Assembly: GCF_025753795.1 (NCBI RefSeq)
Contig: NZ_JAOWPS010000005.1
Location: forward strand, 496,001 to 560,000
Origin: Mesorhizobium sp. YC-39
GTDB lineage: Bacteria; Pseudomonadota; Alphaproteobacteria; Rhizobiales; Rhizobiaceae
Reading direction: 5' to 3'
Length of the DNA stretch: 64,000 nt
This document shows positions 44,934 through 53,359 of the stretch, piece by piece. Both the position numbers and the translations under genes were made by a program. Position 1 is the first letter of the stretch. Each line of letters begins with the position of its first letter. The notes under the pieces were generated by a model. That model searched no databases and was not told where the DNA came from. It saw nothing but the letters and a program-made list of their open reading frames with translations.

Positions 44934-45395
44934 ATGGAAACCGTACTGATCGTCGTCCACCTCATGGTCGTGCTCGCTCTTGTCGGCGTGGTGCTTTTGC
45001 AGCGCTCCGAAGGCGGCGGCCTCGGCATCGGCGGCGGCTCCGGCTTCATGACCGCGCGCGGCGCCGCCAATGCGCTGACGCGGGCTACGGCGATCCTGGC
45101 GGCGGCTTTCTTCGCCACCTCGCTGACGCTATCGATCGTTGCCCGCTATGGCGAGAAGCCGATCGACATTCTCGACCGCGTGCCGGCAACGGATGGCGCG
45201 GGCAAGGGCGTGCTCGATCAGTTGCCCGGCACCACGGCGCCAACGCCGCCCTCTGGTACCACGGCGCCGACACCGCCCTCCGGCAATGATGCCGCGGCGA
45301 CGCCCCCGGCTTCGCCCCCCGCGGCGGGTTCGACCACGCCGCCGGCCACGAACGGCGTTCCCTTGCCGGTCACGCCGCAGGTTCCAAACCAGTAA
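44934..45395 (+). CDS. secG: Protein-export membrane protein SecG
   Basis: A 153-residue SecYEG subunit. Two transmembrane helices flank the cytoplasmic loop with LQRSEGGGLGIGGGSGFM, diagnostic of SecG. After residue 85 there is a long Pro/Thr/Ala-rich periplasmic tail, encoded partly by two 27-base repeats (45231-45257 and 45258-45284). The position after tpiA and before pyrG is the usual one. Confidence 0.95.
   Translation: METVLIVVHLMVVLALVGVVLLQRSEGGGLGIGGGSGFMTARGAANALTRATAILAAAFFATSLTLSIVARYGEKPIDILDRVPATDGAGKGVLDQLPGTTAPTPPSGTTAPTPPSGNDAAATPPASPPAAGSTTPPATNGVPLPVTPQVPNQ
45231..45284 (+). repeat. Two 27-bp tandem repeats in the secG tail
   Basis: Unit 1 at 45231-45257 and unit 2 at 45258-45284 differ by few bases and each encode TTAPTPPSG. 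They extend the Pro-rich tail of SecG. Confidence 0.75.
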
Positions 45396-45607
45396 TCGTT
45401 AATATTTGGTTTCCGCGATCTGTTGTTGTTTGAACACAGTCGCGGCAAATGCCGCAAGATCACGAAGAATCGACCGGGCGCGGCACGACGGCCCGCTTGA
45501 GGCGACTCCGGCTAATCGATTATAGATTGCGCGCGGCACTTTCGGCGTCCTTGGGGGACGCCGGGCGACGCCGTGGGCAACAAGCATTGAACGATCGGAT
45601 CTTCGCC

Positions 45608-46744
45608 ATGCAGCTTCGCAGCTTCATTTTAGCCGGCCTTTGTGCCGTGCTCGGCCTGAGTGCGCCCGCTTACGCGGCCATGCCGGCGGGCAGTTCGGCT
45701 CCCAAAGCCGCTGTTACAACAGACATCGTCAACGTCGCCGCCAAGAGCGACGCGGCACAATTGAGGCTTCTCAAGAAGAAGAAAAATCCGACCTCGGAAG
45801 ATCTTTCCCAGATCAGCAAGCTGGAAGCCAAGATTGCGGCCGACAAGGAAGCCGCCAAGGCCAAAGCGCTCGAGGCGAGAAAGCTGGCGATGCGCGCGGC
45901 GGCCAAGGCCAAGGCGGATGCGGAGCGGCAGGCGTTTCTTGACAAGAAGGCCCTGGCGAAGAAGGGGCAACCTGCCGAGACCAAGGTGGCTGACGCCAAA
46001 CCGGCCAAGAAGAAGACCATCAAGCTCTTCGAGCCGATTCAACCGATCGCGCCGATCCAGTCAGCGGAACCACTTCCGGCCGAGGCGATGAATATCGCGT
46101 TGACCGGCAACAATGGCGAGTTGCGAAGCGAGGCGATCGCGCAGAAACCGCAAAGCGTCGGTCTCTTCGCCGGCCTGTTCGGCGGCACGTCCTCGTCCTC
46201 CTCGATGTCGCTGCTTCCCGAGACGCGCGCACTTGACGCCGCACTTGCCAGGAAGGAAGCCAAGAAGCAGTTCAAGGTAAAGCCGGAATTCGTGCCTCAG
46301 GAAGTCGAATTCTCCGGCTACAATCCGGGCACCATCGTCATCGATACCAGCGCGCGTCGCCTCTATCTCGTCGAATCCTCGTCGACAGCCCGCCGCTACG
46401 CGATCGCGGTCGGCCGTGAAGGCTTGCAGTTCAAGGGCACGGTTGCCGTTGGCGACAAGCAGGAATGGCCGCGTTGGATCCCGACGCTCGACATGCAGAA
46501 GCGCGAGCCCAAGCATTACGGCCAATACAAGGACGGCATGCCCGGCGGCGGCGAAAATCCGCTCGGCGCGCGCGCCATCTATCTCTATGACGGCAAAAAA
46601 GACACCCATCTGCGCATTCACGGCACCATCGCGCCGCAGTCGATCGGAACCAGCGCCTCCAATGGCTGCTTCCGCATGATCAACGAGCACGTCATGGACC
46701 TTTACCGCCGGGTGAAAGTCGGCACCAAGGTCGTCATCATCTGA
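45608..46744 (+). CDS. L,D-transpeptidase (YkuD) with Lys/Ala-rich coiled-coil
   Basis: A 378-residue exported protein. The signal peptide ends near APAYA. Residues 40-130 are a Lys/Ala/Glu-rich predicted coiled coil that starts DAAQLRLLKKKK. The YkuD catalytic domain is at about residues 235-378, with IHGTIAPQSIGTSASNGCF holding the catalytic His and Cys. It would form 3-3 peptidoglycan crosslinks or attach proteins. The coiled-coil is unlike common Ldt layouts and may mediate envelope association. ATG at 45608 starts the signal peptide. Confidence 0.88.
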   Translation: MQLRSFILAGLCAVLGLSAPAYAAMPAGSSAPKAAVTTDIVNVAAKSDAAQLRLLKKKKNPTSEDLSQISKLEAKIAADKEAAKAKALEARKLAMRAAAKAKADAERQAFLDKKALAKKGQPAETKVADAKPAKKKTIKLFEPIQPIAPIQSAEPLPAEAMNIALTGNNGELRSEAIAQKPQSVGLFAGLFGGTSSSSSMSLLPETRALDAALARKEAKKQFKVKPEFVPQEVEFSGYNPGTIVIDTSARRLYLVESSSTARRYAIAVGREGLQFKGTVAVGDKQEWPRWIPTLDMQKREPKHYGQYKDGMPGGGENPLGARAIYLYDGKKDTHLRIHGTIAPQSIGTSASNGCFRMINEHVMDLYRRVKVGTKVVII

Positions 46745-46764
46745 CGTTTTAAACGATACTGCCG

Positions 46765-46796
46765 AAAGGGCCGGCCTCGCCGGCCCTTTTGTTTTG
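46765..46796 (+). terminator. Rho-independent terminator after the L,D-transpeptidase
   Basis: AAAGGGCCGGC (46765-46775), loop CTC, GCCGGCCCTTT (46779-46789), then TGTTTT. An 11-bp perfect stem. Confidence 0.9.
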
Positions 46797-46809
46797 CTCG
46801 ATCCTAGCC

Positions 46810-46889
46810 GAACCCATCCCCGATACGACGGGCTGGGTTCGACCATGATCTTATCCGAAAACCGGATTCCACTTTTCGGGATCATGGTC
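46810..46889. repeat. REP-like palindromic pair upstream of pyrG
   Basis: GAACCCA/TGGGTTC (46810-46816 with 46834-46840), followed by a larger palindrome GACCATGATC/GATCATGGTC (46841-46850 with 46880-46889) with inner CCGAAAA/TTTTCGG. The core matches the palindromes at 12137 and 24320. Confidence 0.75.
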
Positions 46890-46970
46890 CAAGCGCCTTC
46901 TTGGGAAAAAGCCTTCGCGGCGGTTTTTTCTCTGGCGGAATCAATTCGGCCGCGTTAAGCGATGACTCCC

Positions 46971-48599
46971 ATGGCGCGATATGTATTCATCACAGGCGGC
47001 GTGGTTTCCTCACTTGGAAAAGGCATCGCTGCAGCGGCCCTTGGGGCTCTCTTGCAGGCGCGAGGCTATCGCGCGCGCATCAAGAAGCTCGATCCCTATC
47101 TCAATGTCGACCCCGGCACGATGTCGCCATACCAGCATGGCGAGGTCTTCGTGACCGATGATGGCGCCGAGACCGACCTCGATCTCGGCCACTATGAGCG
47201 CTTTACCGGCCGCTCGGCCAATCAGCAGGACAACATCACCACCGGCCGAATCTACAAGAACATCATCGAGCGCGAGCGGCGCGGCGACTATCTCGGTGCC
47301 ACCGTGCAGGTCATTCCGCACGTCACCGACGAGATCAAGCATTTCGTCCTCGACGGCAATGACGACTATGACTTCGTGCTCTGCGAGATCGGCGGCACCG
47401 TCGGCGACATCGAGGCGATGCCGTTCCTGGAGGCGATCCGCCAGCTCGGCAATGATCTGCCGCGCAACAACGCGGTCTACGTCCATCTGACGCTGATGCC
47501 CTATATTCCGACGGCGGGCGAGTTGAAGACCAAGCCGACCCAGCATTCGGTCAAGGAATTGCGCGGCATCGGCATTGCGCCCGACATCCTGCTGGTTCGC
47601 GCCGACCGTCCCATTCCGAAGGAAGAGCGCCGCAAGCTGTCGCTGTTCTGCAATGTCAGGGAAAGCGCGGTTATCCAGGCGCTCGATGTGCCGCACATCT
47701 ACGATGTGCCGATGGCCTATCACAAGGAGGGGCTGGATTCGGAAGTGCTGGCTGCCTTCGGCATCGATCCGGCGCCGAAGCCGCGCATGGAGCCCTGGCA
47801 AGCTGTGTCCAGTCGTATCCACAACCCGGAAGGCGAGGTGACCATCGCCGTCGTCGGTAAATATACCGGCCTCAAGGATGCCTATAAATCGCTGATCGAG
47901 GCGCTCTCGCATGGTGGGTTGGCCAACCGCGTCAAGGTCAAGCTCGACTGGATCGAAAGCGAGATCTTCGAGAAGGAAGACCCGACGCCCTGGCTGGAAA
48001 AGGTGCATGGCATCCTGGTCCCCGGCGGTTTCGGCGAACGCGGCTCGGAAGGCAAGATCCTGGCGGCGAAGTTCGCCCGCGAGCGGAAAGTGCCGTATTT
48101 CGGCATCTGCTTCGGCATGCAGATGGCCTGCATCGAGGCGGCGCGGTCCCTGGCCGGCGTCGAGCACGCCTCGTCGACGGAGTTCGGCCCCACCGATGAA
48201 CCGGTCGTCGGCCTGATGACCGAGTGGCTGAAGGGCAACATGCTGGAGAAGCGCAAGGAGACCGGCGATCTCGGCGGCACCATGCGGCTCGGCGCCTATC
48301 AGGCCGAACTCGCCAAGGGTTCGAAGATCGCCGACATCTATGGCGACACGCAGATTTCCGAGCGCCACCGCCATCGCTACGAGGTCAATGTCGACTACAA
48401 GGAGCGACTCGAGGATTGCGGCCTGGTGTTTGCCGGCATGTCGCCGGACGGCGTGCTGCCGGAAACGGTCGAATATCCCGACCATCCCTGGTTCATCGGC
48501 GTGCAGTACCATCCGGAGCTGAAAAGCCGGCCGCTCGATCCGCATCCGCTGTTCGCCAGCTTCATCGGGGCGGCGGTGGAACAGAGCCGGCTCGTCTAG
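46971..48599 (+). CDS. pyrG: CTP synthase
   Basis: A 542-residue glutamine-dependent enzyme making CTP from UTP. The N-terminal synthase domain begins MARYVFITGGVVSSLGKGI (P-loop). The C-terminal glutaminase domain has GFGERGSEGKI, the nucleophile Cys in YFGICFGMQMA, and the His-Glu pair in VQYHPELKSRP. ATG at 46971 matches the family; another ATG at 46962 would add three residues. Its TAG stop is completed by the first base of a MITE-like element. Confidence 0.97.
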   Translation: MARYVFITGGVVSSLGKGIAAAALGALLQARGYRARIKKLDPYLNVDPGTMSPYQHGEVFVTDDGAETDLDLGHYERFTGRSANQQDNITTGRIYKNIIERERRGDYLGATVQVIPHVTDEIKHFVLDGNDDYDFVLCEIGGTVGDIEAMPFLEAIRQLGNDLPRNNAVYVHLTLMPYIPTAGELKTKPTQHSVKELRGIGIAPDILLVRADRPIPKEERRKLSLFCNVRESAVIQALDVPHIYDVPMAYHKEGLDSEVLAAFGIDPAPKPRMEPWQAVSSRIHNPEGEVTIAVVGKYTGLKDAYKSLIEALSHGGLANRVKVKLDWIESEIFEKEDPTPWLEKVHGILVPGGFGERGSEGKILAAKFARERKVPYFGICFGMQMACIEAARSLAGVEHASSTEFGPTDEPVVGLMTEWLKGNMLEKRKETGDLGGTMRLGAYQAELAKGSKIADIYGDTQISERHRHRYEVNVDYKERLEDCGLVFAGMSPDGVLPETVEYPDHPWFIGVQYHPELKSRPLDPHPLFASFIGAAVEQSRLV

Positions 48600-48805
48600 G
48601 GTGCGTTGATATTCAGGTGATGCCGGCCTGCGAACGGCGGTTCCTGCGCTTCCAGTGCTCACGTACCCAAATGACGCTCCGCTCCGGCCTTCGCCGGCCG
48701 GAGCGCTCATAGGCGCCTCCGTGCTATGAAGGCTACGGCCGGCGTAGGCCGGTTCTCGGAAAACCACCATTCTTGGCTCGGCCTGACCTGAATCTCAACG
48801 CACCC
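48599..48805. mobile_element. MITE-like element with 20-bp terminal inverted repeats and TA flanks
   Basis: Left end GGGTGCGTTGATATTCAGGT (48599-48618) and right end 48786-48805 are inverted repeats with one mismatch. TA dinucleotides flank both (48597-48598 and 48806-48807), the target duplication expected of IS630/mariner-type elements. The interior (207 bp overall) has a GCTCCGGCC/GGCCGGAGC stem and no coding capacity. The pyrG stop TAG consists of target TA plus element G. Confidence 0.75.
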
Positions 48806-48827
48806 TAAAAGGCCCCGGGGGGTCACC

Positions 48828-49367
48828 ATGCAGACCTATGTCGCGCTGCTCTACAGTATTGTCCTCGGCGAGGGGCGGCGGGTTGTCATGGCCGACCTCA
48901 AGGCGATGGCGGAAGGTCTGAGGCTGAAGAACCCGCGCACGCTGGTGGCGACCGGCAATCTGGTCTTCGAAACGAAAAAGACAGAAATCGCCGCGCTCGA
49001 AAGCCGGTTGGAGACGGCATTTGAGAAAATTTTCGGCCGCCATGTCGACATCATCGTGCGCAGCGCGGATGACTGGCTGAGGCTTGCGGCCGGCAATCCG
49101 TTTTCGGCCGAATCGGCGGAGGCACCCGATCAGGTGGCGGTGCGTGTGATGCGGGCGCCTGTGCCCGACGAAGCCGTCACCGCGCTCAAGGCCTATATCG
49201 GCAGGGACGAAAAGCTGCAGGCGGTCGGCGGCGATCTCTGGATCGTCTTTTCGCGCGAAACGCCGAGTTCGCGGCTGCTCGCGGCGGTGAGCCACAAACG
49301 TCTCGGCATCGGCACCTCGCGCAACTGGAACACGGTGCGCAAACTGGCCGAGATGGTCGTCAAATAG
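48828..49367 (+). CDS. DUF1697 domain-containing protein
   Basis: A 179-residue soluble protein of the DUF1697 family: QTYVALLYSIVLGEGRRVVM at the N-terminus, LRLKNPRTLVATGNLVFET, and the C-terminal RLGIGTSRNWNTVRKLAEM. Function unknown; the conserved C-terminus (SRNWNTV) is characteristic. A GGGG-rich ribosome site lies ahead of ATG 48828. It follows the MITE and ends in a bidirectional stem-loop facing the permease gene. Confidence 0.9.
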   Translation: MQTYVALLYSIVLGEGRRVVMADLKAMAEGLRLKNPRTLVATGNLVFETKKTEIAALESRLETAFEKIFGRHVDIIVRSADDWLRLAAGNPFSAESAEAPDQVAVRVMRAPVPDEAVTALKAYIGRDEKLQAVGGDLWIVFSRETPSSRLLAAVSHKRLGIGTSRNWNTVRKLAEMVVK

Positions 49368-49370
49368 GAT

Positions 49371-49391
49371 GGGGCGGCATTGCGCCGCCCC
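49371..49391. terminator. Stem-loop between converging DUF1697 and permease genes
   Basis: GGGGCGGC (49371-49378), loop ATTGC region, GCCGCCCC (49384-49391), with AATTTG following on the plus strand. Perfect 8-bp stem. Confidence 0.65.
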
Positions 49392-49403
49392 AATTTGTTT
49401 CCC

Positions 49404-50861
49404 TCAGGCCTTCGCCATCCGTGCTCCGGCGCCCAGCGCCATCGTGCGCAACACGTAGTAGATGGCGCCAGCTATTGCGACGCCGAAGAACCAGCCATAG
49501 ACGCCCCACCAGGACGGCAGCCAGTTGGTGAAATTCGGCAGGATCGAGGAGAAGATCGCGCCGATTCCGGCGGCGATGAAGGCGTTGACATGCCAGCCGC
49601 TCTGGAAGCGGAACTCGCCGTCCTCCCTGTAGAGCGCCTCGACGTCGACCTCGCCCTTCCGGATCAGGTAATAGTCGACCATCATCACGCCGAAGATCGG
49701 GCCCATCGTCGCGCCGATGATGTTGACGAAGGAGGCAGCACTGCCTTCCCATGGCGCGAAGGGATAGAGCACCAGGGCGATCACGGCCGCGATATAGCCG
49801 CCCTTCTTGAAGTCGATCTGCCGGGGAAAGACATTGGAGAAGTCGAAGGCCGGCGAGACGAAGTTCGCCACGACGTTGATGCCGAGCGTCGCCACGGCGA
49901 AGGTCAGGGCCGCGAGCGCGGCCAGGAACCAGCTGTCGAACTTGGCCGAGATCTGGTCGGGGTGCAGCAGCACCTCGCCATAGACGTCGAAGGCGGCGAT
50001 GGTGGTGACGCCGGCGACCAGCGAGAACAGAATGAGGTTGACCGGCAGGCCCCAGAGGTTGCCCTTGCGCAGCGATGCCTTGTCCGGCGCATAGCGGGCG
50101 AAATCGCAGAAGTTGAGATAGAGCGCTGAGAAATAGGTCACCCAGATCGCCGCCACCGCAAACAGCGAGGTCCACGAACCCGGCGTGCCGGGCACGCCCG
50201 CATCCTTGGTCTTGTCGAGCAGCACATCCATCGGGATGTCGCTGGTGAAGGCAAATCTCCCGGATTTGACGCAGAGATAGATGGCCAGGATCAGCATCAT
50301 CACCCATACCGCTGGCCCGGCCCAGTCCTGGAAGCGGCGCACCGTTTCCATGCCGTTCTGGATGATCAGCAGTTGCAGCGCCCAGATGACCACGAAGCAG
50401 ATAACCTCCAGCCCGGTATGGCCGAGGAAATGCGTGTTGGCGTTGAAGTCGGCGAACCATTGCGAGCGGATCAGCAGCGCCACGATCGCGCCGGAGGCAG
50501 CCGCCGTTTGCGCGCCGTACCAGAAACAGGCGACGATGGCGCGCACCAGCGCCGGTATGTTGGCGCCCCAGATGCCGAACGAAGCGCGGGCAAGCACAGG
50601 GTAGGGCACGCCGGTCTTCACGCCGGCATAGCCGACCATGTTCATCAATGCGTAGATGATCAGCGAGCCGATGCCGATGGCGATGATGAAATTGACGAAG
50701 CCGCCGCAGAACAGGAACAGGCTTGCCGCCAGATAGTAGCCCCAGAGGCTGTGAACGTCCGACGTCCAGACGTTGAAGATCGAGAATGGCCCCCAGTTTC
50801 GAACCTTCGCCGGAGCAAGATCCTCATTGTATAGGTCAGGTGATGCGCCTTGTATCGTCAT
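49404..50861 (-). CDS. NCS1 family nucleobase/hydantoin:cation symporter
   Basis: A 485-residue inner-membrane transporter with about 12 hydrophobic segments. NWGPFSIFNVWTSDVHSLWG near residue 22 and the conserved first helices are typical of NCS1 (Mhp1/PucI/CodB-like), which import uracil, cytosine, allantoin or hydantoins with Na+ or H+. The substrate cannot be set from sequence alone. No catabolic genes are adjacent. The start is preceded by AAGGGG. Its leader carries three hairpins. Confidence 0.88.
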   Translation of the reverse strand: MTIQGASPDLYNEDLAPAKVRNWGPFSIFNVWTSDVHSLWGYYLAASLFLFCGGFVNFIIAIGIGSLIIYALMNMVGYAGVKTGVPYPVLARASFGIWGANIPALVRAIVACFWYGAQTAAASGAIVALLIRSQWFADFNANTHFLGHTGLEVICFVVIWALQLLIIQNGMETVRRFQDWAGPAVWVMMLILAIYLCVKSGRFAFTSDIPMDVLLDKTKDAGVPGTPGSWTSLFAVAAIWVTYFSALYLNFCDFARYAPDKASLRKGNLWGLPVNLILFSLVAGVTTIAAFDVYGEVLLHPDQISAKFDSWFLAALAALTFAVATLGINVVANFVSPAFDFSNVFPRQIDFKKGGYIAAVIALVLYPFAPWEGSAASFVNIIGATMGPIFGVMMVDYYLIRKGEVDVEALYREDGEFRFQSGWHVNAFIAAGIGAIFSSILPNFTNWLPSWWGVYGWFFGVAIAGAIYYVLRTMALGAGARMAKA

Positions 50862-50884
50862 TGCGATGTCCCCTTGTTGGCCGC

Positions 50885-50955
50885 ACGCGCTCTCACGCGT
50901 TGGCCGTGCAGGCTAAGCCTGCCGCAAGGGAACCGGCAACCGATTGATTTGCCGG
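50885..50955 (-). promoter_or_regulatory. Three consecutive hairpins in the permease leader
   Basis: On the minus strand in order: CCGGCAA/TTGCCGG (50933-50955), GCAGGC/GCCTGC (50908-50922) and ACGCG/CGCGT (50885-50900), ending about 20 bases before the permease start. The arrangement could be a regulatory leader. The rest of the 286-base gap up to 51148 holds an AT-rich stretch with TTGACA (51112-51117), a possible -35 for the copper cluster. Confidence 0.4.
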
Positions 50956-51147
50956 CTTTGGCCTTAAAGATATTCAATGAGAATCGCGCTTATCGATCGG
51001 ACAATCGGCGCGGCCCGGAATTCGCGTTGCGGTATCGATTCGGTTTCATACTGTCGGAGGCTATTCGCTTCACATTTGGTTGCAGTGCAACAAGTCAATG
51101 CCAGTTGGTCTTGACAAATCAAGCGAACAATTGTCCCAAGGGGCTTG

Positions 51148-51573
51148 ATGAGAAGCCTTGGCCGAATCTCGATTGCAGGAATTGCGCCGCTCCGCGCGGT
51201 GCTGGCGGTCGTGTTTCTAATCATGTCTTCTCTCCAGCCTGGCCTTTTCGCTACCGCGAACGCTACCGGTTTTCACAGCGACTCCGGGGTGACGCTAAAG
51301 GTTGAGGAATCTGCGCACGACACCCGCGGCCACGTTGGCCACCACGAACACGCGGCCGGGGCGGCCGAAACGGATGTGGACGAGGAACATCCCGGTGGTG
51401 AGAAATCGGCAGACAAGAGCTGCGAGGTCCATTGCGCGCCGGCCAATGCCGTGCCGGTAGATTGTCCTGACCTGGAACGCGCGGTCTCTCGCTGCTTTGC
51501 GGCCGTCGTTGCCGAAGCGTCGGCAGGCGGCGAGTATACAGCGCATATAAGGCCTCCCAGACACCTGAACTGA
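51148..51573 (+). CDS. Small His/Cys-rich exported protein, copper cluster
   Basis: A 141-residue protein with a hydrophobic N-terminal export segment (VLAVVFLIMSSLQPGLF) and a mature part rich in His, Asp, Glu and Cys (HVGHHEHAAGAAETDVDEEH, then KSCEVHC). It ends in IRPPRHLN. I do not recognise the family. Metal binding in the periplasm is inferred from composition and neighbours. AAGGGG precedes the ATG. It heads the copper cluster and is not homologous to a known regulator as far as I can see. Confidence 0.65.
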   Translation: MRSLGRISIAGIAPLRAVLAVVFLIMSSLQPGLFATANATGFHSDSGVTLKVEESAHDTRGHVGHHEHAAGAAETDVDEEHPGGEKSADKSCEVHCAPANAVPVDCPDLERAVSRCFAAVVAEASAGGEYTAHIRPPRHLN

Positions 51574-51658
51574 CGCCGCCCCATCGAGGGCGTTCGCGCG
51601 CAGCGTGCGGAATCCGTTCCGGCGCGGCCTAACGCACACGTTTAGCTTCAGGTCTACA

Positions 51659-51892
51659 ATGAAATTCGCAAGTCTCGCGATGCTCGCATCGCTTTTCGTT
51701 GCCGGATGCGCGGTAACCACCCCACCGACCGTCCTTCCAGCTTTCAATCCGTCTGATCCCGTGATGGGCATCCGTGATGCGCACTATCACCCGGTCGTCG
51801 CCAATTATCACCAGCGGGAGCCCGTCGATCCGCAGAACTGGCGGCGTCTCAATGAAGAACGCTCCCCTGCAAAAACCGGAGCTGGATCATGA
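51659..51892 (+). CDS. Small lipoprotein, copper cluster
   Basis: A 77-residue lipoprotein: MKFASLAMLASLFVAGC ends in a lipobox (FVAGC, Cys17). The mature 60 residues have several His and Pro residues (DAHYHPVVANYHQ). Function unknown. Its stop overlaps the efflux protein start by 4 bases (ATGA), indicating a shared mRNA and probably a shared job at the outer membrane. Confidence 0.7.
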   Translation: MKFASLAMLASLFVAGCAVTTPPTVLPAFNPSDPVMGIRDAHYHPVVANYHQREPVDPQNWRRLNEERSPAKTGAGS

Positions 51893-53343
51893 AGCGCCGG
51901 TTCCTGAACACAGCTGCGGCCATGGCCATCCCGCTGATTGCCGCCGGATGCACGATCACCGCTGGCCCTGACGGTGTTTCCGACCCCGTTGCTGGCTTCA
52001 CGACAGTCACGGCACGCGCCGGAGCTGTGACCGGCAAGAGAACGGCGTGGGTGCAGTCTCGCGAGGACGCGCAGACTCTCTCCGCGCAAGTAAAGAGCCT
52101 AGTTCAGAACAAGACCATTGGTCCGGACGTCGCGGTGCAGGTAGCCCTGCTCAACAACAAGGGCCTGCAGGCCGCCTACGCTGAGATCGGCCTGTCGGCG
52201 GCCGACATGTGGCAGGAATCGATGCTCGTCAATCCGACGATCTCGATCGGCATGATCGGCGTCGATCCTGTGCGGACGATTGAAGGAGCGGTGGTCAGCA
52301 ACATCCTTGCGCTGGCGACCCACAAGCGGCGCGTCGAAGTCGCTGATGCACGTTTCCGTCAGGCCCAGCTCCGCGCCGCCGAAGAAACGCTACGACTGGC
52401 CGCGGACACGCGGCGGGCCTGGATCAATGCCGTATCGGCCTGGGAGAGCGTTTCCTATTTGAACAAGGCGCAAGCCGCCGCCGACGCTGCCTCCGAACTC
52501 GCTCAAAAATTGGGGGAGACGGGCGCCTTCACAAAGACCGGCCAAGCCCGCGAACACGTCTTCTACGCCGAGATCACCGGTCAGGCGGCGGAGGCGCGGC
52601 TCGCCGCGCGGACTGCCAAGGAAGAGCTCACCCGGCTGATGGGTCTATGGGGACCGGACGTCGATTACTCAGTCCCAAACATGCTTCCAACCTTGCCGAA
52701 GGGCGCCAAGGCCAAACGCGCAATCGAGGCGGAGGCGCTCAAAAATCGCGTCGACCTTGAGATTGCGAAACTTGAGCTGGAGGCGCTGGCCAAATCCTAC
52801 GGCCTGACCGAGGCAACGCGCTACGTCACTGATCTCGAACTTCTTTCCGGCGTGGAAGTGGAACGCGAGGAATCGGAGGAGGGTGGAACGGAAACGAGTG
52901 TCGCACCCACTCTTGAGCTCGAGTTTGTCATTCCTATTTTCGATACCGGCAAGGCACGCATGCGCAAGGCCGAGCTGGCCTACATGCAAGCCGCAAACCG
53001 GATGGTGGAAAAGGCGGTCAACATCCGGTCCGAAGCCAGGTCTGCATATGACGCCTATCGCTCGACCTATGACATTGCCCGGCACTATCGCAACAGTGTT
53101 GTGCCGTTGCGAACAAAGATCGAGGCGGAGTCGGTCCTCACCTACAACGGCATGATCACCAACACGTTCGAGCTTCTGGCGGACACCCGCGCGAAAATCA
53201 GCTCGGTCATGCTTTCCCTCAACGCCAAGCGCAATTTCTGGCTGGCCGACGTCAATCTCGGAACCGCCATCCATGGCGGCGGAAGCTCATCCGGGGGCGG
53301 CGACGCACCGGCCGCAGCCGAAGCGAGCGCCGAAGGCCACTGA
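51889..53343 (+). CDS. Outer-membrane efflux protein (TolC/CusC-type lipoprotein)
   Basis: A 484-residue outer membrane factor. Signal and lipobox MAIPLIAAGC (Cys near residue 21), then long helices with repeats: a coiled-coil hairpin with VALLNNKGLQAAYAEIG and ETLRLAADTRRAWINAV, typical of TolC-family proteins. The C-terminus is Ser/Gly/Ala-rich. It would form the channel for CusA/CusB encoded 6 kb downstream. Start overlaps the small lipoprotein gene. Confidence 0.85.
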   Translation: MKRRFLNTAAAMAIPLIAAGCTITAGPDGVSDPVAGFTTVTARAGAVTGKRTAWVQSREDAQTLSAQVKSLVQNKTIGPDVAVQVALLNNKGLQAAYAEIGLSAADMWQESMLVNPTISIGMIGVDPVRTIEGAVVSNILALATHKRRVEVADARFRQAQLRAAEETLRLAADTRRAWINAVSAWESVSYLNKAQAAADAASELAQKLGETGAFTKTGQAREHVFYAEITGQAAEARLAARTAKEELTRLMGLWGPDVDYSVPNMLPTLPKGAKAKRAIEAEALKNRVDLEIAKLELEALAKSYGLTEATRYVTDLELLSGVEVEREESEEGGTETSVAPTLELEFVIPIFDTGKARMRKAELAYMQAANRMVEKAVNIRSEARSAYDAYRSTYDIARHYRNSVVPLRTKIEAESVLTYNGMITNTFELLADTRAKISSVMLSLNAKRNFWLADVNLGTAIHGGGSSSGGGDAPAAAEASAEGH

Positions 53344-53359
53344 ACTCAAGGAGAAGAAA

